Shown: positions 1-8,479 of the stretch, one piece after another
How positions within the stretch are numbered: the stretch's first letter is position 1
How the letters are laid out: every line of letters begins with the position of its first letter
Assembly: GCA_964610045.1 (NCBI GenBank)
Contig: CAZSUN010000002.1
Coordinates: 1 to 64,000, forward strand
Origin: JACCYX01 sp964610045
GTDB taxonomy: Bacteria > Chloroflexota > Chloroflexia > Thermomicrobiales > UBA6265
Reading direction: 5' to 3'
DNA: 64,000 nucleotides
Translations under genes and position numbers: made by a program
The notes under the pieces: generated by a model
Database searches by the model: none
What the model was told of the DNA's origin: nothing
Seen by the model: the letters and a program-made list of their open reading frames with translations, nothing else

Positions 1-56
1 AGAGTGTCTGCTTCCCAAGCAGAATGTCGTGGGTTCGAGTCCCATCACCCGCTCCA
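1..56 (+). tRNA. tRNA-Gly (CCC), 5' end cut by window start
   Basis: The anticodon stem TCTGC/GCAGA (7-11, 19-23) encloses the loop TTCCCAA with anticodon CCC at 14-16. A T-arm with the TTCGAGT loop follows at 29-45. The 3' acceptor strand is 46-52, the discriminator is T53, and CCA is encoded at 54-56. The acceptor 5' strand and D-arm lie outside the window. Confidence 0.93.
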
Positions 57-126
57 GCCCATTTCCCCACCAGTTCAGGGAATCGTCCGCACGGTACGAG
101 GCCTCACCGCCAGTGTTTCACCGTAC

Positions 127-177
127 GCACTGTGGGCCAGTATCGCGCCGTGCAAGCGTGATACTGGCCCACAGTGC
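127..177. terminator. Long perfect hairpin between convergent tRNA-Gly and carbonic anhydrase genes
   Basis: An 18-bp perfect inverted repeat has arms at 127-144 and 160-177 around a 15-nt loop. It lies just past the stop codon of the minus-strand gene and downstream of the tRNA, so it could end transcription from both sides. No T-tract follows either arm, so the terminator role is inferred from position and stem strength. Confidence 0.5.
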
Positions 178-197
178 CGATCTCCCGTCCGCAGCGA

Positions 198-1004
198 TCA
201 GTCCCGCTGGTCCTCGATCACGTCGCGGTCATTGACATCCTGCGGTGGCCGGGCGTTCGCCGCGAAGATCCCCTGGAAGATGCCAATCTGCTGGGTGCTC
301 GCCTGGATCGGCTCCGCAAACACAATCCACTGCACGGACTCGCTGCACGGTGGGGTCGTCAACGATCCATCATAACGGTAGGTCGCCCCATCGATGGGGA
401 CCAGATCGGGAAGATTGATCGTGAATCCGCCGACTTCGTGCTCGGCGTGCTTCTCCTCAACGTACTGCATGTTGTCGAAGACCGGCTTGAGGGCTTCGCT
501 TTCCTCTCCTTCGACGATGAACACCGCCAGCACCGCCCACTGTCCGCGATCCTCGAGCTTCATGTGAAGCTCCATCGCCCGGTGTTCGTCGCCGATCGTG
601 TGCTCGCTCGGCGTGTGGAAGTGAAACGAGTCCAGCCGGTAGTCAAACCCGTCGATGGCGGCAAAATGGTCCGAGGCGAACTCGACATCGATGGTATGCC
701 CACTGTTGACGAGCGTCATCTCCGTCAGGACATCGAAATGAACCTGAACATCGGGAATCTCCGCCGCACCCGCCCCGCCGAGGTCGATGGGCGACTGCTC
801 CTGTCCCTCTGAGCACGCCGCAAATGTCGGGTCGAGATCGCCCCAGTGATCGGGACCCGTCTCACCCTCGTACGTCCATTCGGTGTGACCCTCCGAACCG
901 GAAACGATGCTCCAGGTTACGGTTCCAACGGCAACGCTTCCCACACCCGCCAACATCGTCCGCACCGCACGACGACGACTCATTCCGAACGCACGGTCAC
1001 TCAT
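198..1004 (-). CDS. Alpha-class carbonic anhydrase, exported (Tat-like signal)
   Basis: 268 aa. This alpha-type carbonic anhydrase would catalyse reversible CO2 hydration outside the cytoplasmic membrane. The N-terminus has a twin-arginine stretch (SRRRAVRT) followed by a hydrophobic segment, so Tat export is likely. The zinc-ligand block is clear: FHFH, then SEH, then ELHM at about residues 140-165. The C-terminal signature GSLTTPPCSESVQW is also typical of alpha-CAs. The ATG at 1004 was chosen because AGGGAGG lies 9 nt upstream; an in-frame ATG at 983 is an alternative. The reading frame extends further upstream, but that part is arginine-rich and non-homologous in appearance. The gene is monocistronic and converges on tRNA-Gly across a long hairpin. 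Confidence 0.93.
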   Translation of the reverse strand: MSDRAFGMSRRRAVRTMLAGVGSVAVGTVTWSIVSGSEGHTEWTYEGETGPDHWGDLDPTFAACSEGQEQSPIDLGGAGAAEIPDVQVHFDVLTEMTLVNSGHTIDVEFASDHFAAIDGFDYRLDSFHFHTPSEHTIGDEHRAMELHMKLEDRGQWAVLAVFIVEGEESEALKPVFDNMQYVEEKHAEHEVGGFTINLPDLVPIDGATYRYDGSLTTPPCSESVQWIVFAEPIQASTQQIGIFQGIFAANARPPQDVNDRDVIEDQRD

Positions 1005-1226
1005 CGACGTGAGCCTCCCTGTCATGCTGGATACCAATATCCCGGCACATGCGAAACTCGACCACGTGCGGGGGCGGCATCGAATGGTGTTGTTTGAGAC
1101 CCGGAATCTACTGGTGCGAATGCTAGGCAACGACGACCGCAGCGTCAAGGCTTCCGGCGACCTTGGTTCGTTGCCGCATTCGTCTCTGGCCCAGGATGAT
1201 GGTGAGAGACTATGCCCACTGTGCAA

Positions 1227-1907
1227 CTACTCATTGCTACGAGGCAGTTTCGGAATCAGCCACCCCAGGAACGCCTCCTGGCTCCGCGATTGCAGGAACA
1301 CCTGACCCGGCCCCGTGAACTCAACGATCAACCCTTCCCCACCGAAGATCGTCGATTTCCAGGATCCCGCCTTTCGCACCGAATACGGCATATGCGCGTC
1401 GAACGCGACGATGTGCCCGGTATCGACCACGTAGGTCGCCCCGGCCGGAACGGTGACAGGATGGATCGCGCCATAGCTCGTGACGATCAGCGTCCCGCTC
1501 CCCTCGCAGCGAAGCATGAAAAGACCCTCGCCGCCGAAGAACGAACGCGCCCCGCCCCACTTCGTATCAACGGTGATGGTGGTGGAACTTGCCAGGAAGC
1601 TCCCTGACTGGACCAGCAGTTCGCTTGAACTGAGCGTCCAGACCGCGATGTCTCCCGGCAGGCTCGGCGCCAACGTCAGTTCGGCGCCATTCCCGGTTGC
1701 TCTGAAGGTATTGGTGAAGAACGACTCTCCACCCAGGACCGACCGGCGAAGCGACTTCATGAACCCGCCGGTGGCCTGGGTTTCGATCTGAATCCCGGAA
1801 GTCATCGATACCATCGCGCCTGCCTCGGCGCGAATCTCGTCTCCCACGTCCAGCAACACCTTCGCCAGGGCGTACGCCGGCTGGTACATTAATTCGGTCC
1901 GGATCAT
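1227..1907 (-). CDS. AIM24 family protein (TIGR00266-like)
   Basis: 226 aa, covering nearly the whole AIM24/TIGR00266 domain. Gly-rich beta-strand repeats are visible, such as SFFGGEGLFMLRCEG and STIFGGEGLIVEFTG, and the family has a beta-helix-like barrel of unknown biochemical role. There is no signal peptide or membrane segment, so it should be cytoplasmic. The start at 1907 (MIRTEL) was preferred over ATGs at 1925 and 1916 because AAGGA lies 8 nt before it. It lies about 220 nt downstream of the carbonic anhydrase start on the same strand, but nothing ties the two functionally. Confidence 0.85.
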   Translation of the reverse strand: MIRTELMYQPAYALAKVLLDVGDEIRAEAGAMVSMTSGIQIETQATGGFMKSLRRSVLGGESFFTNTFRATGNGAELTLAPSLPGDIAVWTLSSSELLVQSGSFLASSTTITVDTKWGGARSFFGGEGLFMLRCEGSGTLIVTSYGAIHPVTVPAGATYVVDTGHIVAFDAHMPYSVRKAGSWKSTIFGGEGLIVEFTGPGQVFLQSRSQEAFLGWLIPKLPRSNE

Positions 1908-1985
1908 TGGTTTCATCCTTTCCATCGGGCTAAATGTCGCCTGTGCGGTCCCTTTCTCCCGAGTCAGTATGTCAACTCACGGCGA

Positions 1986-2015
1986 TTGACGCACGCTCTC
2001 GGGCAAGCGTATAAT
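1986..2015 (+). promoter_or_regulatory. Sigma70-type promoter of tRNA-Ala
   Basis: TTGACG at 1986-1991 and a perfect TATAAT at 2010-2015 are separated by 18 nt. The tRNA begins 12 nt after the -10 box. This is one of the best promoter matches in the window. Confidence 0.88.
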
Positions 2016-2026
2016 CCCACTCGCCC

Positions 2027-2102
<76 letters not shown>

Positions 2103-2107
2103 CGGGA

Positions 2108-2135
2108 AACGGCTTGGCACTTGTGCCGGGCCGTT
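2108..2135 (+). terminator. Intrinsic terminator after tRNA-Ala
   Basis: AACGGC-tt-GGCAC (2108-2120) pairs with GTGCC-gg-GCCGTT (2123-2135), followed by TCTGCTTTCC. It lies directly after the tRNA and before the next start codon. Confidence 0.6.
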
Positions 2136-2177
2136 CTGCTTTCCACCCTGTCAGGCAACAAGGTGCGGCCAGTCACC

Positions 2178-2900
2178 ATGCGCATCATCACCTGGAACTG
2201 CAACGGCGCCCTTGGCCGCAAGCTCCCGGCGGTCCTGGCCTGGGAACCGGACCTGCTCGTCATCCAGGAAGCCTCCGAGCGCGACGTGCTCGCCCTCGAT
2301 GTCCCATTCGCCCACTGGGTCGGCCGCAGGCACAAGGGGTTGGCCGTGATCGGCCTGAAGGACGGTGAGTACCGCCTCGATCCTACCTTCGATCCCGACC
2401 TGCCCTGGTTCCTGCCGGTCCACATTGGCCACATCCGCCTGCTTGCGGTCTGGGCCTCGGTCCTGACAAGCCGGCTGCGCTACGTACGCCTCATACACGC
2501 GGCGATCGACCGGTACCCGAACTTCCTGGATACCCCAAACGGCATCATCGCCGGCGATCTCAACAGCAGCACCGTGTTCGATCGCAAGCACGGCCAACTC
2601 ACGCACACTACCCTCGTCGACCGGTTGGCGCACCTTGGCTACACCAGTCTCTGGCATCACCAGCATCACGAGCAACATGGCGAGGAGTCGCGACCGACGT
2701 TCTACCTCTACCGCCGCCGCGACCGGACTTGGCACCTTGACTACGCGTTCCTCGGGCGAAACCTGCTCCAGGGCGCCCGGGTCACGCTCGGCCAGCCGGA
2801 AGCCTGGCTCGGCCTCAGCGACCACCTGCCGCTGCTCGTGGAAATCGATCAGCCTGTCCTCGACCCGGATTCGTTGTCACCCGTAACCGGCACGACGTAG
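2178..2900 (+). CDS. Endonuclease/exonuclease/phosphatase-fold protein
   Basis: 240 aa with the EEP superfamily pattern: an N-terminal ITWNCNGAL strand, LLVIQEAS with the metal-binding Glu at about residue 34, GIIAGDLNSS in mid-protein, and WHLDYAFL...LSDHLPLLVEI at the C-terminus carrying the catalytic D-H pair. The fold hydrolyses phosphodiesters or phosphomonoesters, but substrate cannot be assigned. The first ATG matching the conserved strand is 2178; the frame upstream overlaps the tRNA terminator and is not coding. There is no signal peptide. The VOC gene follows after 20 nt on the same strand, so the two may be co-transcribed. Confidence 0.85.
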   Translation: MRIITWNCNGALGRKLPAVLAWEPDLLVIQEASERDVLALDVPFAHWVGRRHKGLAVIGLKDGEYRLDPTFDPDLPWFLPVHIGHIRLLAVWASVLTSRLRYVRLIHAAIDRYPNFLDTPNGIIAGDLNSSTVFDRKHGQLTHTTLVDRLAHLGYTSLWHHQHHEQHGEESRPTFYLYRRRDRTWHLDYAFLGRNLLQGARVTLGQPEAWLGLSDHLPLLVEIDQPVLDPDSLSPVTGTT

Positions 2901-2920
2901 CCCTCGGAAGGAGATCCTCC

Positions 2921-3286
2921 ATGACCATCCAGCCGCACCTCGACGCCGTGTTCATCCACGTGTCCGATGTGGCAGCCTCGCTCCGCTGGTATGCCTCTCT
3001 GCTGGGAATCCCGGCCGGGGAATTGTCGCACGGGGACCTGATCGGCGACCTGCCGGTGACGGGACCAACCCGTGTCATGCTCGACGGGCACAATCACGCT
3101 TTCAGTCAACCACTTGACCATTCCCGCCCGCGGTTGATGTTCGCCACCGCCGATATCGCTGCCGCCATCGACCACGCCCGCGCGATGGGTGCCGAACCGA
3201 CACCAGTCGAGGACATCGGCAGCGCCGTCGTCACCTACGTCAACGACCCCGACGGCAACCGCGTTTGCCTCATCCAGCGAAAATGA
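2921..3286 (+). CDS. VOC (glyoxalase/bleomycin-resistance fold) protein
   Basis: 121 aa, one VOC domain with paired beta-alpha-beta-beta-beta modules. The N-terminal AVFIHVSDVAASLRWYASLLGI and C-terminal VVTYVNDPDGNRVCLIQ segments are typical, with the usual metal-face Glu/His positions only partly kept. Members include dioxygenases, glyoxalases and drug-binding proteins, so the substrate is unknown. A strong Shine-Dalgarno (GGAAGGAG) precedes the ATG at 2921. The stop codon lies at the base of a bidirectional terminator shared with ftsH. Confidence 0.88.
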   Translation: MTIQPHLDAVFIHVSDVAASLRWYASLLGIPAGELSHGDLIGDLPVTGPTRVMLDGHNHAFSQPLDHSRPRLMFATADIAAAIDHARAMGAEPTPVEDIGSAVVTYVNDPDGNRVCLIQRK

Positions 3287-3322
3287 CGAACGGGCCGGTC
3301 GATGCGACCGGCCCGTTCGTCA
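3284..3322. terminator. Bidirectional intrinsic terminator between VOC gene and ftsH
   Basis: An 18-bp perfect stem (3284-3301 with 3305-3322) surrounds a 3-nt loop. The left arm includes the VOC stop codon. TTTGTT follows on the plus strand, and ftsH ends 16 nt beyond on the minus strand. Confidence 0.85.
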
Positions 3323-3337
3323 TTTGTTCCCAGTGCG

Positions 3338-5308
3338 TTAGTCCCCGATCGGCTGCGGCCGCAACTGGCCAAACCCTGGCGGTTCGGGATCGCGCCGCTC
3401 CTGCCGTTCCGGAGCCGGTTTGGCGGTGCCCTGCTGGGCCCGCGCCGAGGGCCGACCCGTGGGCGGGCCGATCAACATCGGCACTGGCCGCGGCGAGTCG
3501 AACAGCATCTCCAGCTGCTCATCATCGATCGTTTCCTCACGGATCAGCAGCAGCGCGATCGCCTCCAGCCGGTCGAAGTGATCGGTGATCACCTGGGTCG
3601 CCCGGGCGTGGGCCTCGTCGATGATCTGCCGCACTTCCTGATCGATCTTGAAGGCCACCTGGTCGCTGTAGTTGCGTTGCTCGCTGATTTCCCGGCCCAG
3701 GAAGACCATCTCTTCCTTCTTGCCGTACGCCAGCGGCCCGAGGCTGCTCATGCCGAACTCGGTCACCATCCGGCGGGCGATGTTCGTGGCCCGCTCAATG
3801 TCGTTGGAGGCCCCGGTCGAGATTTCCTCGAACACCATCTGTTCCGCCACCTGACCCGCCATGAACACCGCGATATCGTCGCGGAACTGGGCCAGCGTCT
3901 TGAACATCCGGTCCTCGTCGGGCACCGTCCGGGTATAGCCACCAGCCATGCCGCGGGCCACGATCGAAACTTTCCGCACCGGGTCGGAATGCGCCAGCAT
4001 CCGTGCCACCAGGGCGTGACCGGCTTCGTGATAGGCCGTCATCAGCCGCTCGCGCTCGGAAATGACGCGGCTCTTGCGCTGCGGTCCGGCTATCACGCGG
4101 TCGATCGCCTCGGTCAACTCGCCCCGGCCAACGCTCTTCTTGTTGCGCCGCGCAGCAAGGATCGCCGCTTCGTTGACGAGGTTCTCGAGGTCAGCCCCCG
4201 AGAACCCAGACGTCTGGCGCGCCAGGTTCTCGATGGATACATTCTCCTCCATCGGTTTGCCACGGGTGTGGACGTCGAGGATCGAGCGGCGTCCCTGAAT
4301 ATCCGGGCGATCGAGCACGACCTGCCGGTCGAACCGGCCTGGCCGCAGCAGGGCCGGGTCGAGGACGTCCGGCCGGTTGGTTGCGGCAATCACGATCACA
4401 TTGATGCTGCTGTCGAATCCGTCCATTTCCACCAGGAACTGGTTGAGCGTCTGTTCGCGCTCGTCGTGGCTGCCACCGAGCCCGGCCCCGCGCTGCCGCC
4501 CCACCGCGTCGATTTCATCGACGAAGACGATGCAGGGCGAACTTCGCTTGGCCTGTTCGAACAGGTCGCGGACGCGGCTCGCGCCAACACCGACGAACAT
4601 CTCTACAAACTCCGAGCCCGAGATGCTGAAGAACGGCACGCCGGCCTCACCGGCCACCGCCCGCGACAGCAGGGTCTTGCCGGTTCCCGGAGGGCCCACC
4701 AGCAACACCCCGCGCGGGATGCGTGCCCCCAGGGATGCGAATTTCTCGGGGTATTTCAGGAACTCGACGACTTCCGCGAGCTCTTCCTTGGCCTCGTCGA
4801 CCCCTGCCACATCGGCAAACGTCACGGTCGGCCGGTTCGAGGAGAAGAGCCGAGCCCGGCTCTTGCCGAACGACATCGCCTGGTTGTTGGATCCCTGGCT
4901 CTGTCGCATCAGGAAGATGAGCAGCCCCACGATCAGCAGGGTTGGCAGCAGGAAGGTCAGGATCGCGAAGACCGCTCCCCACCGGCTGGCAGGCTCAACC
5001 TCGATCGTGACCGCGTCGGATGGCAGGTCCGCTGCCGCCAGCACTTCGATAATGCTGCTGTCGGGAGGAATGCGCGATTCAGCGTCCGGCCGGGTTGGAT
5101 CCGTGTACACCACGCGCACTTCGGAGCTGTTTTCCTGGGCCACGAGTTTCTGGACATCGCCAGCACGGATATCGTTAATGACGTCGGTGTTGAAGTCGAC
5201 AGTTGGCGGAGCGTTGCGATTCCCGGCATAGGCGAACCACAACACACTGACAGCGACGAGCAGCAGCAGCCACACGAAGCCGCTGCGAAACCATTTCCTG
5301 TGACGCAT
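3338..5308 (-). CDS. ftsH: ATP-dependent zinc metalloprotease FtsH
   Basis: 656 aa membrane-anchored AAA+ protease that degrades misfolded membrane proteins and regulatory substrates. An N-terminal TM helix (about 8-28), a periplasmic domain and a second TM (about 112-133) precede the AAA module. Walker A is GPPGTGKT (about 205-212), Walker B is CIVFVDEID, and the second region of homology is ATNRPDVLDPALLRPGRFDRQ. The zinc motif HEAGH is near residue 425. Length matches the family. The start has GGAGGA 9 nt upstream. An extended -10 (TGCTATACT) lies about 85 nt upstream. Confidence 0.97.
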   Translation of the reverse strand: MRHRKWFRSGFVWLLLLVAVSVLWFAYAGNRNAPPTVDFNTDVINDIRAGDVQKLVAQENSSEVRVVYTDPTRPDAESRIPPDSSIIEVLAAADLPSDAVTIEVEPASRWGAVFAILTFLLPTLLIVGLLIFLMRQSQGSNNQAMSFGKSRARLFSSNRPTVTFADVAGVDEAKEELAEVVEFLKYPEKFASLGARIPRGVLLVGPPGTGKTLLSRAVAGEAGVPFFSISGSEFVEMFVGVGASRVRDLFEQAKRSSPCIVFVDEIDAVGRQRGAGLGGSHDEREQTLNQFLVEMDGFDSSINVIVIAATNRPDVLDPALLRPGRFDRQVVLDRPDIQGRRSILDVHTRGKPMEENVSIENLARQTSGFSGADLENLVNEAAILAARRNKKSVGRGELTEAIDRVIAGPQRKSRVISERERLMTAYHEAGHALVARMLAHSDPVRKVSIVARGMAGGYTRTVPDEDRMFKTLAQFRDDIAVFMAGQVAEQMVFEEISTGASNDIERATNIARRMVTEFGMSSLGPLAYGKKEEMVFLGREISEQRNYSDQVAFKIDQEVRQIIDEAHARATQVITDHFDRLEAIALLLIREETIDDEQLEMLFDSPRPVPMLIGPPTGRPSARAQQGTAKPAPERQERRDPEPPGFGQLRPQPIGD

Positions 5309-5388
5309 GTGCCGGAGTCCTCCGGGTACCTGGGGTCCGTGAACGGGAGGGATGCATCGATGGATCCCCCAGAGCGAGATGCCCGTTC

Positions 5389-5397
5389 AGTATAGCA
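5389..5397 (-). promoter_or_regulatory. Extended -10 promoter element of ftsH
   Basis: The minus strand reads TGCTATACT, an extended -10 (TGn plus TATACT). No good -35 is visible. The same nine bases occur upstream of trx and ftsZ in this window. Confidence 0.5.
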
Positions 5398-5582
5398 ATC
5401 ATGTATGGACATTATGGACAGGTAACTCGGGCAGGGCCACCCGGCTGGCCGGTTGCGATCGAGCCAACTCGGCCGCCTTCACTCCGGGGAGGCACAAGCG
5501 GTTGGAAGGGCTGGCTCGGGACCGAGCCGCGCCGTTACCCTGGGATCGTGCGCCGCCGTGAACCGCGGAAAGACTCCGGCGC

Positions 5583-6188
5583 CTATCCCAGGTACACACT
5601 CGGATCGAGGACCGCTACATACGGCAGGTTCCGGTACTGCCCCGCGTAATCCAGGCCGTACCCGATCACGAATTCGTCGGGGATGTGGAACCCCACCCGG
5701 TCCGTTTGGACCTCGATCGCATCCGGCTTGTCCTTTTTCAGCAGCGCGACCACCCGGATATCAGCCGGGTTCCGTGCCTTCAGCATCTCGAGTAGGTACT
5801 GCAGGGTCAGGCCGCTATCGACGATGTCCTCGACGACGATCAGGCGGCGTCCCTCGATATCCTCGTTCAGGTCCTTCAGGATACGCACCACGCCCGATGA
5901 CTTCGTCGCTGCCCCATAGCTCGAGATCGCCATGAAATCGAGTTGCACCGGAATTGTCATCGCCTTCATCAGGTCGGCCATGAAGGCGACCGCCCCGGTC
6001 AACACACCCACCATCAGCGGCTGGTCCGCGCCGTATTCGGCGTCCAGTTCCGCCGCGATCGTCCGGATCTCCTGTTGCAGTTCCGCCTCGGGAATCAGGA
6101 TCCGGGACACTCCTCTTGCCCGCAGTTCCTGAAGCGGCTCCTGCGATGCCATGAGCCTCGACGGTGATTCGGAATTGGCGCCGGTCAC
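5583..6188 (-). CDS. hpt: Hypoxanthine (guanine) phosphoribosyltransferase
   Basis: 201 aa purine-salvage enzyme converting hypoxanthine or guanine plus PRPP to IMP or GMP. The PRPP-binding signature RLIVVEDIVDSGLTLQYLL is complete. LTGAVAFMADLM and the C-terminal FVIGYGLDYAGQYRNLPYVAVL are typical of bacterial HPRTs. The GTG at 6188 is taken as start because AGGAGG lies 9 nt upstream; the ATG at 6152 has no such site. In many bacteria hpt lies close to ftsH, as here (tilS is absent). The genes read the same way with about 275 nt between them. Confidence 0.95.
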   Translation of the reverse strand: MTGANSESPSRLMASQEPLQELRARGVSRILIPEAELQQEIRTIAAELDAEYGADQPLMVGVLTGAVAFMADLMKAMTIPVQLDFMAISSYGAATKSSGVVRILKDLNEDIEGRRLIVVEDIVDSGLTLQYLLEMLKARNPADIRVVALLKKDKPDAIEVQTDRVGFHIPDEFVIGYGLDYAGQYRNLPYVAVLDPSVYLG

Positions 6189-6284
6189 GCGGGAATGCCT
6201 CCTGATTCGACCAGATGATGCCGGTCATGTCGACCCGTCCTGCCATCGAAGTGTACGTGCTGCAATGACTCACCGGCACATCTT

Positions 6285-6314
6285 GCGATAATAGAACATA
6301 CGTTCTATTATCGC
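6285..6314. promoter_or_regulatory. LexA-type SOS box upstream of imuB
   Basis: A 13-bp perfect inverted repeat (6285-6297, 6302-6314) centres on AGAACATACGTTCT, matching the GAAC-N4-GTTC core of Gram-positive-type LexA sites. GATAAT inside the left arm could be the -10 box, so repressor binding would block RNA polymerase. The position, 130 nt before imuB, fits SOS control. Confidence 0.85.
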
Positions 6315-6444
6315 GTGTGACAGGCATCGGCACACCCGTGCCACCGCGCCGTCCAGCAGGACCGTCGATCTCGTCCCGGCCCTGTGGCAGTGAACGATCA
6401 CGTGTCTTTCCAGCCAACGCGAGAACGACGAAAGGAATGCCCGC

Positions 6445-7635
6445 ATGTCCATCGCCTGCCTCGCCATCCCGCACTTCGCCCTGCGCATTGCCCTCATCGA
6501 CCGCCCCCAGATCGACGGCAATCCCCTCATCCTCGGCAATCCCGAAAGCGCCCGGGCGATCGTGCTCGATGCCACGCCCGAAGCCCTCGGCCAGGGCGTC
6601 CAGGTCGGCATGACCCTGCGCGAAGCCACCGCCATGTGTCCCAGCGCCATCGTGCTCGGGGCCGATCCCGTCCGTGAAGGCATCATCGCCGGTGAAATCA
6701 GCGCCAGCCTCAACCAGGTCAGCCCACTGGTCGAACCCGACACCCCCGGTTTTTGGTACATCGACCTCACCGGCCTCGATCGCCACTACGGCGGGCAGGA
6801 CGAAATCATCCGCCGGCTCATTGCCAGCGCTCCCGGTATCCTCCGGGCCCGGATCGGCATCGGTCCCGGCAAGCTCGTCGCCCGTATCGCCGCCGGCTCG
6901 GCCGCGGCCGGCACGTACCGGCTGATCACCGCCGGGGAAGCCGGTCCGTTCCTCGCCAGTGCCGCCATCCAGTGGTTGCCGCTCTCTCCCGATGTCATTC
7001 GCCAGCTTAACCGTCTCGGCATCACCACCCTCGGCGCCTTCACCGGCATTCCAGCCCGCAAGGTTGCCGCCCGCTTCGGTCCCGAGGCCCGCCACGCCTG
7101 GGAACTCGCCAGCGGGCACGACGACCGCAAGGTCGTTCCGCCCTCCCACACCCCGGTCGTGATCGAAGATCTCGCCATGCCGGCTCCCGTCGTCAGCCGC
7201 GACATGCTGATGGTCGGCCTTCGCCAAATGGTCACCCGCGCCTTCAACCGGCCCGAGCTTCGCAACCGTCATGTCCGCCAGGTGACCCTGCGCGCCCTGC
7301 TCGAAGGCGACCGCCGCTCGTGGGAACGCACGCTCACCCTCAAGGAACCCTGTGGCCAGAACCGGGTGATCACCGCGCTCCGTCTTCGCCTCCAGGATCT
7401 GGAAATGCCGGGGCCGGTCGAATTCCTCAGCATCGAACTCAGCGGCATCGCCGGCGAAACCGCGCGCCAGGCTCCGCTCGCCCAGCTTGGTCCCCGCGAT
7501 CTTGCCCCGCTCATCGCGGCCGTTCACCAGTTGAAGCATCGCTATGGCGAGTCGCCCCTCGCCCACATCGTGGAGGTCGAACCATGGTCGCGCATTCCCG
7601 AACGACGTCACGGCCTGGTCAGCTACGACCCCTGA
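6445..7635 (+). CDS. imuB: ImuB-like Y-family polymerase homolog (probably non-catalytic)
   Basis: 396 aa. It has the Y-family palm/fingers/little-finger layout but lacks the catalytic acidic residues. The N-terminal strand reads CLAIPHFALRIAL where DinB has a DxDxFF motif, and the second motif reads YIDLTGLDRHYG where active enzymes have SxDE. That pattern is known for ImuB, which bridges the beta clamp and DnaE2 during damage-induced mutagenesis. The upstream SOS box and nearby dnaE2 support this role. No imuA is seen. The start is an ATG with AACGACGAAAGGAATG context, where AAAGGA serves as SD. The stop overlaps the next gene by 52 nt. Confidence 0.82.
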   Translation: MSIACLAIPHFALRIALIDRPQIDGNPLILGNPESARAIVLDATPEALGQGVQVGMTLREATAMCPSAIVLGADPVREGIIAGEISASLNQVSPLVEPDTPGFWYIDLTGLDRHYGGQDEIIRRLIASAPGILRARIGIGPGKLVARIAAGSAAAGTYRLITAGEAGPFLASAAIQWLPLSPDVIRQLNRLGITTLGAFTGIPARKVAARFGPEARHAWELASGHDDRKVVPPSHTPVVIEDLAMPAPVVSRDMLMVGLRQMVTRAFNRPELRNRHVRQVTLRALLEGDRRSWERTLTLKEPCGQNRVITALRLRLQDLEMPGPVEFLSIELSGIAGETARQAPLAQLGPRDLAPLIAAVHQLKHRYGESPLAHIVEVEPWSRIPERRHGLVSYDP

Positions 7636-7865
7636 ACCGGCCGGTTCCCGTCACGGTCGTCGCTCGCGACAACCTGCCTGCCGCCGTGACCATCAACCAC
7701 CAGCCCCATCAGGTCGAGCGTATTCAGGATACCTGGATCATCGAGGACGAATGGTGGCGGCAGCCGATCGACCGCCAGTATTTCGCCATCCTGCTGGACG
7801 ACGGCACTCGTCGCACCGTCTTCCATGATCGTATCGCCGGCACCTGGCGCCTTCAGGACTATTGA
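7584..7865 (+). CDS. DUF6504-like small protein coupled to imuB
   Basis: 93 aa. The C-terminal half carries the pattern IQDTWIIEDEWWRQPIDRQYFAILLDDG, resembling the DUF6504 family commonly encoded next to Y-family polymerase genes in Chloroflexota, Thermus and actinobacteria. The ATG at 7584 has GGAGG 8 nt upstream and lies inside imuB, giving a 52-nt overlap and likely translational coupling. It is rich in Trp, Asp and Arg and has no membrane segment. No activity is known; an accessory role in the mutasome is inferred from linkage only. Confidence 0.75.
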   Translation: MVAHSRTTSRPGQLRPLNRPVPVTVVARDNLPAAVTINHQPHQVERIQDTWIIEDEWWRQPIDRQYFAILLDDGTRRTVFHDRIAGTWRLQDY

Positions 7866-7897
7866 TGCGAACCGGGCGGGATACCGGTCCGGGCGGT

Positions 7898-8479
7898 TCA
7901 TCCGCGGCAAAACTGCACGATCTCGTCGATGCCGGGAGACCAGCCCTGCGTCGCATCCACATCGATCAACGGCACTCCGAGCGGCAGCGGCGCGCCCGCT
8001 CCGGACTCAATCCGTTCCAGCAATCTCGCGGTGTCATCGCCATCCACATGAACCGGATGCCGCTCACCCGCAGCCGCCCGCAGCCGGTACCGCTCCAGCA
8101 CCAGGTCGTCGGGAATCGCGCAATGGACCTGCCGCGCCCGCGAAACCGCCAGCAACGACCGAAAATCATCCAGCGCCCTGGCCGGATCAAAGTTGGACTC
8201 GAGGATGCACGGCACGCCCGCTTCAAGCACCTCCAGCCCGGCAGCGAACAACAGCGCCATCGCCTGCGCCCCAAGCCGGCTCGAATCAGCCCGGGAGAAC
8301 GATTCACCGCTCCGGTCGATCGCGTCGTGCAACAGTTCCTTGAACCCGTCCTTGGTGAACAGCGGCCACCCCAACGCACCCCGCAACTCCGCCGCCAGCG
8401 ACGATTTTCCGGTTGCCGGCAATCCACTCACGATCACCAGGGTGGGATGTGATACGTCAAGAACCTGGTCAATCACCAT
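7898..8479 (-). CDS. P-loop kinase-like ATPase (AAA_33/zeta-toxin-like), copy A
   Basis: 193 aa. Walker A is GLPATGKSS near residue 19, followed by FTKDGFKELLHDA and later VPCILESNFDP, a layout shared by small P-loop kinases of the AAA_33/ChvA-like group that phosphorylate small molecules. HPVHVDGDD and the end IDEIVQFC repeat in the neighbouring gene, so the two are paralogs from a tandem duplication. Its ATG at 8479 lies inside the upstream gene's 3' end, an 11-nt overlap. The substrate is unknown. The pair sits between the SOS genes imuB and dnaE2 on the opposite strand. Confidence 0.72.
   Translation of the reverse strand: MVIDQVLDVSHPTLVIVSGLPATGKSSLAAELRGALGWPLFTKDGFKELLHDAIDRSGESFSRADSSRLGAQAMALLFAAGLEVLEAGVPCILESNFDPARALDDFRSLLAVSRARQVHCAIPDDLVLERYRLRAAAGERHPVHVDGDDTARLLERIESGAGAPLPLGVPLIDVDATQGWSPGIDEIVQFCRG

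Noticed and set aside
3302..5395. Long plus-strand frame of 697 codons opposite ftsH
   Set aside because: It is a mirror of the high-G+C ftsH gene; product is His/Arg/Asp-rich without domains.
5815..7611. Minus-strand frame of 598 codons opposite hpt and imuB
   Set aside because: Composition follows the antisense of real genes; no domain or start site.
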